This document shows, one piece after another, positions 9,630-18,754 of a stretch of 64,000 bases of DNA. A program made the position numbers and the translations under genes. Source of the DNA: CBCXVS01 sp965178525 (GTDB lineage Bacteria; Tectomicrobia; Entotheonellia; Entotheonellales; Entotheonellaceae). The DNA is taken from assembly GCA_965178525.1 (NCBI GenBank), contig CBCXVS010000004.1, forward strand, positions 19,608 to 83,607, read 5' to 3'. The first letter of the stretch is position 1, and every line of letters starts with the position of its first letter. The notes beneath the pieces were generated by a model. The model was given only the letters and a program-made list of their open reading frames with translations. It ran no database searches and was not told the origin of the DNA.

Positions 9630-9779
9630 GTCGTGTCAACGGTTGACGCAACACATGAGGGGGTTTTGTCATGAGGGGAGCGGTNNNNNNNNNNGAATGG
9701 CGTTAAGTGAAGCTCTAACTGCATGTCGTGTCAACGGTTGACGCAACACATGAGGGGGTTTTGTCATGAGGGGAGCGGT
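9600..9779. other. Assembly gap (9685-9694) flanked by an 85-bp duplicate
   Basis: The same 85 bases (starting GAATGGCGTTAAGTGAAG) occur at 9600-9684 and again at 9695-9779, separated by ten N. This is the sign of two contigs that overlap but were not merged. The duplication is probably not real. Confidence 0.9.
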
Positions 9780-9848
9780 CTGGGGTCGTCGCTTTTGGAC
9801 GCGGGGTTCGACCCGGTTCGGACGAGAGAGGTGGACGAATAATTCCTC

Positions 9849-11060
9849 TCAGGGCCCCCCACTGTCGGGTTCACTGCACCCCCGCAGAGCATCGATAACG
9901 CTGATCCGTTCAACATCCACCGGTTGATGCTTGGCCGATTGGACAATGACCCGTCGGACCAGGTTGTAGAGCAGAAGGAAAACGGTCCGTTCTTGCCGTA
10001 CTCCCACCACGGTTTTGCCGGGCCGTGCATCCATCTGCATCGCAGTTTTGAGTGGTCTCAGACGCGTTGCTGCTTCCCAGCGTTTGAAGGAGGGTTCGGC
10101 CAGATCATCTTTTGAAGAGCATGGCGCATCCACTCAGGTCGTGACCAACGTGAGCACTCGCGAGCGCAAGCCGGGCTGGATCACCTGATGCCGCAACTCT
10201 GGCAGGAAAAGCGATGCAGGGAACGCTGCCAAGGTTGGGGGATCGAGCCCAGCCGGCCAGGTCTTGGGCTGGAACCCTTCCACCCGTTGGTCCTGCTGGC
10301 CATGGGCCATGATCCACCGCGAGCGGGGTAGACCTTGGCTCTGAGGGGTCGGTCGGGTAGCGGGGATCACCAAGGGCCGAGACGGGGTGAAAGCGACCAT
10401 CTGTCGGGCACCGACTCGCATGAGGGCGGGCAAACCGGCCAGTCTGAGCAAGGCCATCTGGGCATCGGACGATAGGCCCCGCTCCGTCACCAGCACCTCA
10501 CCTGGTTCCATGGCCGGATGCATCGGTTGGACTGGGGACAACTCGTGGGGGTTCAAAGCAGACGCCGCTAGGGGGGGGAGCAGGCCCCTGCCCGCATGGA
10601 AAAGCGCCAGCAGCCGGGCCACGGGAAAGCCACCGCCGGGCGGTTGTTCGCCGGGCGGGCCGACCTCGTCTTGCCACACCGGGGTATCGGGCCTGGCGCC
10701 CCCGGAGGCCTCGACGAAGAAAACGCGATGGCCATGCCAGCGCCCGTCCTCCAAGGCCGTGGCCGGGCCGACTGGCCGACGCGTTCGCAGAGGTGGTCCA
10801 GCACGCCTCCAGGCAGCTGGGTAGGAGCCGGGCAGGAGGCCGAGGCACTGGAGTAGCCACCCGTTCAGTGCGGGAGATGACGGCAGGCGGCATGGCCAGG
10901 GAGAAGTTGCCCCAGAGAGGCCTGGACGGTGACGACCGGATGGAGGAGGCGGTCGCGCCACTCGGTATAGCCGACCGCCTCACACGCCGCCGGAATGGCC
11001 TCGGATGGGAGGTGGGCGGCGCAGTCGGCCTGGAGGCGTTGCAGCCGGGGGGTGATACGG
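9849..11060 (-). pseudogene. Degenerate IS4-type transposase
   Basis: Remnant of an IS4-family DDE transposase, readable in pieces in more than one frame. From the N-terminus: LQADCAAHLPSEAI and EAVGYTEWRDRLLHPVVTVQ (about 11.0 kb), then GHRVFFVEASGGARPDTP, GFPVARLLALFHAG, GEVLVTERGLSS, LPRSRWIMA, LRSRVLTLVTT, an in-frame TGA at 10134-10136, and KRWEAATRLRPLKTAM with VFLLLYNLVRRVI. The positions normally occupied by catalytic D, D and E read E, E and A, so it is dead as well as broken. It separates the 8.7-kb acyltransferase from the hydrolase and halogenase genes. Clear terminal inverted repeats were not found; the 70-bp repeat at 11222 may be related to its end. Confidence 0.75.
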
Positions 11061-11221
11061 GATATCCGGAGCGCTTCTCCTGTCAGTGGGGGGAATGAAG
11101 GCCCTCATCATGAGAGGAGAGTCGGTCTCAGGCAATCGGCGTAACTGCTTCATCAAGAAAGGAGTTGGCTTGACTTAAGGCCATTCGGGCTGAACCTGAC
11201 ATCCGAAATGCCTGCGACGTT

Positions 11222-11295
11222 AAGTGTCCGAACAGAATTAAATTCCTATCTTTCCTCTGGAAAAACGATGTCGCTAATTTTGTCCAGGTACTTAT
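11222..11295 (+). repeat. Dispersed ~70-bp repeat, copy B
   Basis: Second copy of the repeat at 1-73 with only a handful of mismatches over ~66 bases; both share TTTCCTCTGGAAAAACGATG. It lies between the IS4 remnant and the hydrolase gene. The remainder of 11061-11365 holds no gene I can recognise. Confidence 0.8.
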
Positions 11296-11365
11296 AGCAT
11301 CTTTAAACACACGAACGCAAGGTGATCGAGAACCCGGTCATGCCGTCTGATGGGAAAGGTTAGAG

Positions 11366-12319
11366 ATGGTGACTCGTGGCGCCCTAAGGTGGCTCATTCC
11401 GCTGGTCAATCTCGCACTGTTGGTATCCTGTCGGTTGCCGAATCGAGCGCTCATTTACCCCCAGTCCGTTCCGGCTCAGGTGAAGAGTTGGAGCGAGGAT
11501 ATCGTCGAGGAACCTCTGGGCATCCATTTAGAGTGGGCGAGCCCCGATGGGGTGGGGCCGTTTCCGGCGGTGCTGGTGCATCCGGACCGCGACGGGACCG
11601 CCTCGGATATGCGCGGCGTGATTTGGGACTTGGCCTGCCATGGGTATCTGGCCGTGGCCGCCGATTACCGGCGGCTGCAGCGGGGTCGATACCGGCGGTC
11701 GCTCTTCCCTTGGCGAGGGGATGCCGATGTGACGCGCTCGCTCGATCGGCTGCGGTCTCATCCCCAAGCCGATGCCAGTCGTCTGGCCGCCCTGGGATTT
11801 TCTCAAGGGGGAATCTTCAGTTTGCTCATCGCCGCCCGCGTGCCGGAGCTGAAGGCCGTCGTCGCGTATTATCCCGTGACCGACTTGAACCACTGGTTCA
11901 ACTACCCGCGCCCGAATCCGGTCCGCCGGTTGGTCTTCAGGTTGATCCGGCGATTTTTTTTCAAGCAATCCGGGGCCCGTGATGAAGCCGAATTCCAGGC
12001 GATTCTGCGCCAGGCCTCGCCCTATGCCCAGGCGACGCACATCGCGGCTCCAGTCTTGCTCATCCATGGCACCGCGGATACCTCGGCCCCGATTGAGGAG
12101 TCGCGGCGTCTGGCCACCCGTCTGGCCGCTCTCGGCCGTGAGGTTGAATTGCTGGAGATTGAGGGAGGACGCCACGTGTTCAACTTCAAGGAACCTGAGC
12201 AAGCCGCCCCGGCCTGGCGCGCATCGCTACGTTGGCTTGACCGCTATCTTGAAATGACCTTGGGTCCAGCTCCGTCGACGTGTGACGTGGTGCGCGAGGC
12301 GCAGTCGGCCGAAGGCTAG
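11366..12319 (+). CDS. Dienelactone-hydrolase/acyl-peptidase-like alpha/beta hydrolase, probable lipoprotein
   Basis: A 317-residue alpha/beta hydrolase. The N-terminus is a signal with lipobox-like LALLVSC, so it is probably exported and lipid-anchored. The catalytic triad is readable: Ser in GFSQGG (near residue 149), Asp in HGTADTSAP, His in GGRHVFNF. It may cleave an ester of the polyene lipid or an unrelated small molecule. It is transcribed towards the halogenase-like gene (21 bp between their ends), inside the polyene cluster. GC content and codon use look like those of the neighbours. Confidence 0.82.
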   Translation: MVTRGALRWLIPLVNLALLVSCRLPNRALIYPQSVPAQVKSWSEDIVEEPLGIHLEWASPDGVGPFPAVLVHPDRDGTASDMRGVIWDLACHGYLAVAADYRRLQRGRYRRSLFPWRGDADVTRSLDRLRSHPQADASRLAALGFSQGGIFSLLIAARVPELKAVVAYYPVTDLNHWFNYPRPNPVRRLVFRLIRRFFFKQSGARDEAEFQAILRQASPYAQATHIAAPVLLIHGTADTSAPIEESRRLATRLAALGREVELLEIEGGRHVFNFKEPEQAAPAWRASLRWLDRYLEMTLGPAPSTCDVVREAQSAEG

Positions 12320-12339
12320 GGCCGGTGGGCTGAACGCGG

Positions 12340-13641
12340 CTACCAGCTCTGGCGGGAGGCCGTAGGCTGGCCGCTGAATCGACGCGCGGCGCGGCGGATA
12401 TGCATGATGCCACAGAACAGGTTGAGGCCGAGGCGGACCCAGAGGGGGCGGTGGTCAAATGCGGCGCCGCTCAGGACCCAGAGCACCGGCCTGTCAAGCT
12501 GCCATGGCGGCGCCGGCGTAAAGAACAAATCGAGAAACGCGGGTTCGTAAAACCGCTGAATAAAGGGGAGGAAAGTGGCGGTTCCGCGGCGCAGTCGACG
12601 GGTGTAGCGCCGGAAGCGCCGGGCGCTGAAATCCTGAGCCGCAAATGCCTGCAAGATGTCGCTGGCGGCCAGCTCGGCAGACCGCATGGCCAGAAAGACG
12701 CCGGTTGAAAAGACCGGATCAATAAAGCCCGAGGCATCTCCGATGGCCACGTACCGGTCGGCTACAAACGGGGATCGTCGGTAGGAGAAATTGGCCGCAG
12801 TGTGGACGGGCGTAATGCGCTGGGCCCCCGCCAGCGCGTCGGTGAGGCGGGGCGAGGTGGCGAGGGTCTCCTCAAATAAAGCCTCGATGGATCCTGAGCG
12901 CGCCTTGACCACCTGAGCGTGTAAGACGCCCCCAACGCTATCGACGCCGTTGGCGAAGGGAATGCGCCAGAGCCAGCCCTGAGGCACGAGGTGGAGGCGG
13001 ATGTTGCCCTCGGGGACGTCCGGTTCCCGCTTCATGGCGCGAAAATGGGCAAAGATGGCGACCTTACCCAACTCGGGTAGCGGTTCGCGCTTTCCGATGG
13101 CGTTGGAGGCAAAGGCAGCCCGTCCACTCGCGTCGATCAGCAGGCTCGCCTGAACCTCGCATGGGTGGCCGCCAGGCGCTTGAACCTGAACCGCCACCTT
13201 GTCCGGCTCCCAACGGGCACGTTTCACCACATGCTCGCGATAGACGGTGGCCCCGGCCTTCTCGGCGTGCCACAGCAAGAGGTCGTCAAATTCGGCCCGG
13301 ACGACGTTATACGCCGAAGCGGGTTGGAATGGCAGGGGCGGAAAGGTAAAGGATTTACAAACGCGGCCCTCGTGTTCATCGTAGAGGGTGGCACCCGGTT
13401 TGATGATAAAGCCGGCTCGCCGGACGGCATCGTGACATCCGAGGCGGTCGAAGATGGGAACGTTTGCCGGCAGGAGTGACTCGCCAATGTGAAATCTCGG
13501 GAACCGCTCCTGCTCGAAAATCGCTACCTCCAGGCCGTTCTGGGCAAGCAGGGTACCCATGGTTGAACCGGCCGGCCCGCCTCCGACAACCACCGCATCG
13601 AAGGTCGGATGACCCGTCTGAGACCCATCTTGCCGCGACAT
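12340..13641 (-). CDS. Flavin-dependent halogenase-like FAD oxidoreductase
   Basis: A 433-residue flavoprotein of the tryptophan-halogenase/geranylgeranyl-reductase superfamily. The FAD Rossmann motif is VVVGGGPAGS (residues 17-26), followed by ERFPRFHIGESLLP. Lys81 in FIIKPGA lies where halogenases keep the catalytic lysine; WLWRIP (223-228) fits the halogenase WxWxIP signature; and FIDPVFSTG (306-314) fits the FxxPxxSxG motif. Xanthomonadins are brominated aryl polyenes, and halogenase-like genes occur in their clusters, so a role in halogenating the aryl ring is plausible. A simple oxidoreductase role is the alternative, since many superfamily members carry part of this pattern. A partner flavin reductase is not seen in the window. 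Confidence 0.8.
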   Translation of the reverse strand: MSRQDGSQTGHPTFDAVVVGGGPAGSTMGTLLAQNGLEVAIFEQERFPRFHIGESLLPANVPIFDRLGCHDAVRRAGFIIKPGATLYDEHEGRVCKSFTFPPLPFQPASAYNVVRAEFDDLLLWHAEKAGATVYREHVVKRARWEPDKVAVQVQAPGGHPCEVQASLLIDASGRAAFASNAIGKREPLPELGKVAIFAHFRAMKREPDVPEGNIRLHLVPQGWLWRIPFANGVDSVGGVLHAQVVKARSGSIEALFEETLATSPRLTDALAGAQRITPVHTAANFSYRRSPFVADRYVAIGDASGFIDPVFSTGVFLAMRSAELAASDILQAFAAQDFSARRFRRYTRRLRRGTATFLPFIQRFYEPAFLDLFFTPAPPWQLDRPVLWVLSGAAFDHRPLWVRLGLNLFCGIMHIRRAARRFSGQPTASRQSW

Positions 13642-14224
13642 ATGCTCGATTCCTTCTAGTAGAGCATTTCGTAAGTCCCTTATAAGTTAAGCTGCTCGTC
13701 GGCGATGAGGTCGAGGCGAATAGAGCACCCTCTCAAATCGCTTAGGACGCGGGCTAAAACAAGCTCGCCCTTGGCGTTGCTGGTGCCAGGTGCGACTGAA
13801 GGGCGTGTCGCGCACCAAGGGCTCTCTCGTATACGTCCCGATGATCAGACGACCTATGGGCTACTGCCTGGCCCCAATCAGAAGTATAGGAAATTCAAGC
13901 GGTATTTTAGTGCTCGCACATCGGGAACACAACCCCCGAAAACGCCCTTGGGGCATCCCAGCGCCCCCCGTCGGCGGCAGCCCGCGCAGCGGCTCGCAGC
14001 CAGGCGTCGCGCGGAAATGCGTCGCCTGGACATGCCGCTCAGGAGCGGTTAGGCTGAGCCTCAGAGATTCCCTCGGGCGAGTGCCTCGGGAAGGCCGGTT
14101 TGGAAGGCAGGGGGGAACTTTTCACCGAGAATCATCCTAGCCATGTAGTTGTCGCGATGGAAGGTTCATGATAGGATTGATAGCTGTTACCCACAACTCT
14201 TATACGACATTGCTGTGGATAACC
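13642..14224. other. Gene-poor stretch at the left edge of the accessory module
   Basis: No convincing gene. It holds the left copy of an imperfect direct repeat (13855-13920, core ATAGGAAATTCAA at 13886-13898) that recurs on the other side of the accessory module at 18040-18087. The short frames here do not resemble any family I know. Confidence 0.4.
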
Positions 14225-14557
14225 ATGAAAGTTCCACTCTTTCGAGCCGTATCCGAAGATGAGCGTGAAGATATACAATTTTTCCAAGGTTTCAGGCCGC
14301 ACCCTAGAGGTCGCTCCTATCTATCGAAGCTCTTTGCCCGCTCTGCTGCGGATGCGGCCCGATTCGGTCGGGACAATTTTCGATTCGATGACAAACCCTT
14401 TCATCTCATGCAAGTGGAAGTCCCTGAGACGTTAGCCGAGACGTTCGAGTGTCTCTATTTAGATCGCAAACGTGCTGTCAATGTGCCTCAACAGCAATTG
14501 CCGCAGTTGAACAGGAAGGCTGTGATCCAAGAATTATCGTGGATTCCACTGAACTAG
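14225..14557 (+). CDS. ADP-ribosyltransferase-like small protein
   Basis: A 110-residue protein starting MKVPLFRAVSEDE. The layout (LFRAVSEDEREDI, then GRSYLSKLFARSAADAARFG, then FHLMQVEVPETLAETF) resembles small ADP-ribosyltransferase-fold proteins in which an N-terminal L(F/Y)R, a middle S-A-A-R segment and a beta strand line the NAD pocket. The family assignment is by pattern only; no catalytic Glu could be fixed. Its stop is 14 bp before the EF-Tu-like gene, suggesting one operon. It could be a toxin-like or regulatory ART acting on the translation machinery, but that is inference. Confidence 0.4.
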   Translation: MKVPLFRAVSEDEREDIQFFQGFRPHPRGRSYLSKLFARSAADAARFGRDNFRFDDKPFHLMQVEVPETLAETFECLYLDRKRAVNVPQQQLPQLNRKAVIQELSWIPLN

Positions 14558-14571
14558 AGTCAGGTTATACA

Positions 14572-16617
14572 ATGGAATTTACTGCGACCATTTATTTATT
14601 GAATACGGACGAAGGTGGACGGAAGTCCCCAATTTTTTCGGGCTATCGTCCGGCATTTTACTTCGGAGACAAACAGACAGATGGCGCAATTCTGTTTGAT
14701 GACCAAGAGCCTATTTTCCCCGGCGAAAAACGCGAAGTGAAGGTGCGCGTCTTGCATCCGGAAACGCTCGAAGATGTTCTCAAGCCGAACGCCGTTTTTG
14801 AGTTTAAAGAGGGCTTTAAGGTGGTTGGAAGAGGCGCTGTTGAGCGGCGACCTGTCCTCCTAAAACATGTTCGCTATGCGCTTTATGTCCATTATGATGC
14901 CTTGTGGCAAGAGGGATTTGAGACCTGGAAACAGAGTTGCACGAACAATCGGTCAAATGATCTGCCAGATGGCCTGCAGGTGGTCGACGATTTCAGCGTT
15001 CATCTCGAACATCTTCATCGTCTTTTGCAAAACGAGATCGAGAGCCCCCCAGGCGTCTTGATTCTGTTCCTTGATTATGGGCTTGGAAGCATGCTCACCG
15101 AGATTTCCGATGCAGGCCTACCAGATAAGCATGCGAAGTCAGGACTCGAAGAGAAAATCCCGGAACTCAAATTTGCAGAGCTCGTCAGGAAGAAGGTCTG
15201 GGAACTTACCAGGATACAGGGGGTAGAACAATGTATTCGAGTGTTGACACCCCTAGATCTCGTTTACATTTTTAAGAATATGTCGCAAGTCTCGGTGTTA
15301 AAATACGTCGTTGGCGCAGAGGGGCAGGTCCGCTACGATTCGCCGAACTTTATCGAGGCCATTGTAAGAGCCCGCCTCCTAGGCAGCGGCATCCCCGTGT
15401 TTCGGGTGGATCGCAATGTCTTGCTACCGGAACGAGATGAAGGGTTCTATCCTCACTATTATCAACAATTGGCGAGCGCCATCACGGAGCTGATTAAGGC
15501 GTTGAACGAACATCAGCGGCATAACCGCATTTTGTCGACGATAATGTCATGTAATTATGAACGTCCCAGCTCGGATGATGATGACGTGATCGCATGGTAC
15601 CGTGGCTATACAACGTAGATGCTACCAGCGCTTCTCTTGCTAGACAAAGTGGAGGATGGGGGTGGTCTGAATCTCCAACAACATGTTGCGAACCGCTGGC
15701 AAACCTATGCTAAGATGGCCTTTGACAAATACGCCGTTCATACGTTTTTCAATGATCTGTGTCGATGGGGGGCACATACGAATGCGGTGATTTCGGGAGC
15801 ATTTCTCTATATGAGTGAAGGGGTCGTGTGGGGCTTGCCGCCATTTAGCAATTTTTCCGACAATATCTCTTGGATCGACGATCACCTGCGCTACGCCATT
15901 CATAAAGAGTTAGGAGATTTCTGTCTGGATACGGTTATAAACGATGCGCAGCAGCTGCTCCATGTTCGACTGGACGAGTCACAAGTGATTAAGTGCCGAA
16001 CCGGTTTCAATAACCTCCCCGTCTACACCATCGAGGTCTATCTGCCAACACTGCTCCGTGGCGCGATCTTCGACAGATGGTTATCCGACGAGCCGATTGC
16101 CAAACGGCGGAAGTCAGAAATTCTCTTGGAAGAGCGCGAGCGATGGGCACAGGCCAAGTCCGGAGAGCTATCAGGTCCTCTAGCGGTATGGATTCGACGT
16201 GTTAGGGAGGGCTCTGAGCCCCCTAACGATGCACAAAAAGACGAGCTTAAACACTACCTCAAAAAAACCGCTAAAGATCGACTTCAGATAGTCAAAGATG
16301 CTTGGCGGGCGATCAAGTCCGAAGACCAAAGGCCAACATTTGCCTCCGCTTGGGCCGAGGGCACCCTCCCGGATTGGGTCAAGGGCGAGCTGAGAGACAA
16401 CATGTGGTATTCGATGGACGCCTTTCTTGCAAGTGAGAGCTGGGCAACATCTCTGGACACGATGATTCAGGAAGCTATAGCTTATCTCTCTTGGGTCGAA
16501 GCTTGGCCACGCGTGCTGCACGTGGTCCGCGCTCTAGAACAAGGTACGGTGCCTTCTGATATTGGTTGGTATGAGGTCGATGCCAGGGTCCTAGGCGGGT
16601 CATTGGGGCGGGGTTGA
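14572..16617 (+). pseudogene. EF-Tu domain-III-like N-terminus fused to a large unknown protein, interrupted by TAG
   Basis: Residues 1-95 closely follow EF-Tu domain III: ATIYLLNTDEGGRKSPIFSG, then YRPAFYF, VLHPETL and FKEGFKVVGRGAV. No GTPase domain is present. The rest (residues ~96-681) matches nothing I recognise; hints of a nucleotide-sugar transferase-like fold are FRVDRNVLLPERDEG near residue 283 and SWIDDHLRYA near residue 434, but this is weak. Codon 349 is TAG (15616-15618); the frame then continues for 332 residues beginning MLPALLLLDK. The ATG directly after TAG has no ribosome site, so one gene broken by an amber codon is more likely than two genes. It follows the ART-like gene in the same direction. 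Confidence 0.55.
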
Positions 16618-16748
16618 CGCAAATTCGATCGTCGGGTACCCTTCCTCTTTAACCTTGCACTCTGTGCTACCGTTGTTCGTCACGATTTCACAATGGCGTC
16701 CCGTGTCTTCAATCCTCCATTTGACCTTTCTTGTGGGAGGAGTCAACG

Positions 16749-17888
16749 ATGAGTTCTAACAATCCCAAGGCCCGCATGGCGGGATTGACTAGGTCCCAGA
16801 TAGCTCAGAGACACATCACCTCACGGCCTGAGATGTCCACCGACAAAACGCCATTTGCACTGCAGTCAAAGATGTTGTGGCACCTTGCCAGATTTGCAAA
16901 GTTGACCCCTTCGAGCGCTGCTTTTCCTATTCATATGGAAGTCAATCTGACGAATTATTGTAATCAGGGGTGCCGGTGGTGTATTGCGAGTTATAGTCAC
17001 ATTGCAAACCCTTCGATGACCAAAGACAAGACGACCCGGCAAGTTGCAAAATTGGAACAGATACCGGGCATATCTCAACATCCTGAACGTCGTCGCGGTC
17101 TCGATATTGACTATTTGCAGACCTTTTTGGCACAAGCAAAGGCTAAAGGGCTACGCGCGGTGACGTGGTCTGGTGGCGGAGAACCCACCCTCCATCCTGA
17201 TTTTGTGCAGGCCGTCAAAGGGGCAGCAGCATTGGGCCTTGAGCAAGGTCTGATGACCAATGGCCTCTATCCCGCCGCCTATGTCCCTATCATCGGCGAG
17301 CACCTACGATGGATACGCATATCGCTCGATACGCTGGATGCTGAGAAGTACCGGTATCAAAAATTCACTAAGCGCTTCGCTGAGGTCATGAACAATATTG
17401 ATCGTGTTGTACAATATCCCGTCAAAGTCGGCATCAATATGAATTTGGCGGATTGGAATGTGGACGAGGTTTTGACCATGGCACAGCAGTGCGGTGAGAT
17501 GGGAGTGGACTACTTTCAGATTAGGCCGATCCTTGGTCTACCCTACAATATGCAGCATAACTCTCCCTATCGGAAACAGCCGGGGCAAAACTGGTTACAA
17601 CGCCTCAAGCCACTTCTCCAGGAGGTCGAGACCTTCAGCACGGATACCTACCAGGTACTTGTCAGTGAGGATAAGTTCGAGGACCTGGCCGATGTTGAAG
17701 GAAATTTCGGGCGCGTCTACAAAAAATGTATGTCTCACTTTTTCTTCTGTGTGCTCAACGCGGATGGCGATCTGTGCGTTTGTATGTACCACCTGGGGGA
17801 CAAACGGTTTAGTTTCGGCAACATCTACGAACAGACGGTCGAAGAAATCTGGAGTAGCGACCGACAGCGCCAAGTGGTCAAGGCATGA
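16749..17888 (+). CDS. Radical SAM protein, C-terminus probably damaged
   Basis: A 379-residue radical SAM enzyme with a good GGGAGGAG ribosome site. The cluster motif is CNQGCRWC (Cys71, Cys75, Cys78), followed by VTWSGGGEPTLHP, the SAM-binding GGE segment. A C-terminal auxiliary-cluster-like region is present: KKCMSHFFFCVLNADGDLCVC, then FGNIYEQTVEEIW. The frame ends at QVVKA, but the next frame immediately continues HEINKLVHFIENPAP to 17952, which looks like the usual family tail. A small deletion seems to have removed the terminal cysteine-containing segment and shifted the frame. Such proteins modify peptides or sugars/lipids; the substrate is unknown. It lies 131 bp after the EF-Tu-like gene. 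Confidence 0.8.
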   Translation: MSSNNPKARMAGLTRSQIAQRHITSRPEMSTDKTPFALQSKMLWHLARFAKLTPSSAAFPIHMEVNLTNYCNQGCRWCIASYSHIANPSMTKDKTTRQVAKLEQIPGISQHPERRRGLDIDYLQTFLAQAKAKGLRAVTWSGGGEPTLHPDFVQAVKGAAALGLEQGLMTNGLYPAAYVPIIGEHLRWIRISLDTLDAEKYRYQKFTKRFAEVMNNIDRVVQYPVKVGINMNLADWNVDEVLTMAQQCGEMGVDYFQIRPILGLPYNMQHNSPYRKQPGQNWLQRLKPLLQEVETFSTDTYQVLVSEDKFEDLADVEGNFGRVYKKCMSHFFFCVLNADGDLCVCMYHLGDKRFSFGNIYEQTVEEIWSSDRQRQVVKA

Positions 17889-17952
17889 AATCAACAAACT
17901 CGTCCATTTTATCGAGAATCCGGCTCCCGATATCGACTTAAATTTTCTATAA

Positions 17953-18280
17953 ACGTTTTATCGTCTTCGACACCGAAGAATAGAACGAATTTTGTCCCTA
18001 AGAGCCTCGATTTATGGGCATTACAGATGGAGAGCCGCTGGCTACTCGCCTCGACAGATAGGAAATTCAAAGTACATCTTGCGCACACTTCCAGGTATTG
18101 TCAAGTCAGTTCAGCGTCTTGATGCACCTCGGGTGTGCTCAGATGAGGCTCCATCTGTCCCCAGAGGAGAGCTAGTGCGCCACCACAGCTAAAACGATGC
18201 ATAGTCTAAGCCAGTAGCACCAGTGTATGTTGAAAAATCAGCCGTTCAATCTTATGCATCAATTTAGATGTGGTCGAGTA
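17953..18280. other. Non-coding right edge of the accessory module
   Basis: No gene recognised. It contains the right copy (18040-18087) of the imperfect direct repeat seen at 13855-13920; both share GGCTACT(C)GCCT, ATAGGAAATTCAA and a following GC(G/T)CGCACA-like end. Confidence 0.4.
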
Positions 18281-18750
18281 CTAGGATGACGGTCCCATGA
18301 CCACTGCGGTTTGCACCCCGCCACGAGCCACGCCATGGACGAGAACAGTTGCTGGCATGGCCGGGAGCGGCTCGGTGGCAAAGCGGAGGTCGTGGCAAAT
18401 AGGGTTGCGAAGGTAATCGAGAGTGGGGATCAAACCGCTGGACGCAGTCATGGTCGCCGCCGCCACACGGAGGGCGCCAAGGCTGCCGTACTCGCCCACG
18501 AGATGGGTGACCGAGGTGATGCAGGGACCGTCGGACTCGAATATTCCCGCCATGAGCTCTAGTTCAGCGGTGTCCTGCTCAGGGTCGCCACTGCCCGATA
18601 AGTAAGCCACGTCGATGGCGTCCGGCGCAACCGCAGCAGCGGTCAGGGTGCGGTTGAGCAGGCGGTGATGCAGTTGCGCCGGTGAGAGATAGCGGTACGG
18701 CTGTGACCCATCCCCGTGATCACGGCCGGAGGTGTCGGAGACGTCGTCAT
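18281..18750 (-). pseudogene. Internally deleted ketosynthase remnant
   Basis: The 5' end (ATG at 18748-18750) reads MTTSPTPPAVITGMG, a ketosynthase N-terminus, starting 4 bp after the stop of the upstream ketosynthase. After GMG the frame changes and the reading continues as a ketosynthase C-terminal third: YRYLSPAQLHHRLLNRTL, then VAYLSGSGDPEQD, GEYGSLGALRVAAATMTASS, and CHDLRF, ending in TAG. The whole middle (about 200 residues with the catalytic Cys) is missing. It is therefore a dead remnant of a third ketosynthase-fold gene (perhaps another chain-length factor), the last gene of the operon before the inserted module. Confidence 0.75.
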
Positions 18751-18754
18751 GACA

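Noticed and set aside
9849..10133. Separate small gene next to the transposase
   Set aside because: It is in the same frame as the transposase and continues its E-region (KRWEAATRLRPLKTAM), so it is the 3' part after a stop.
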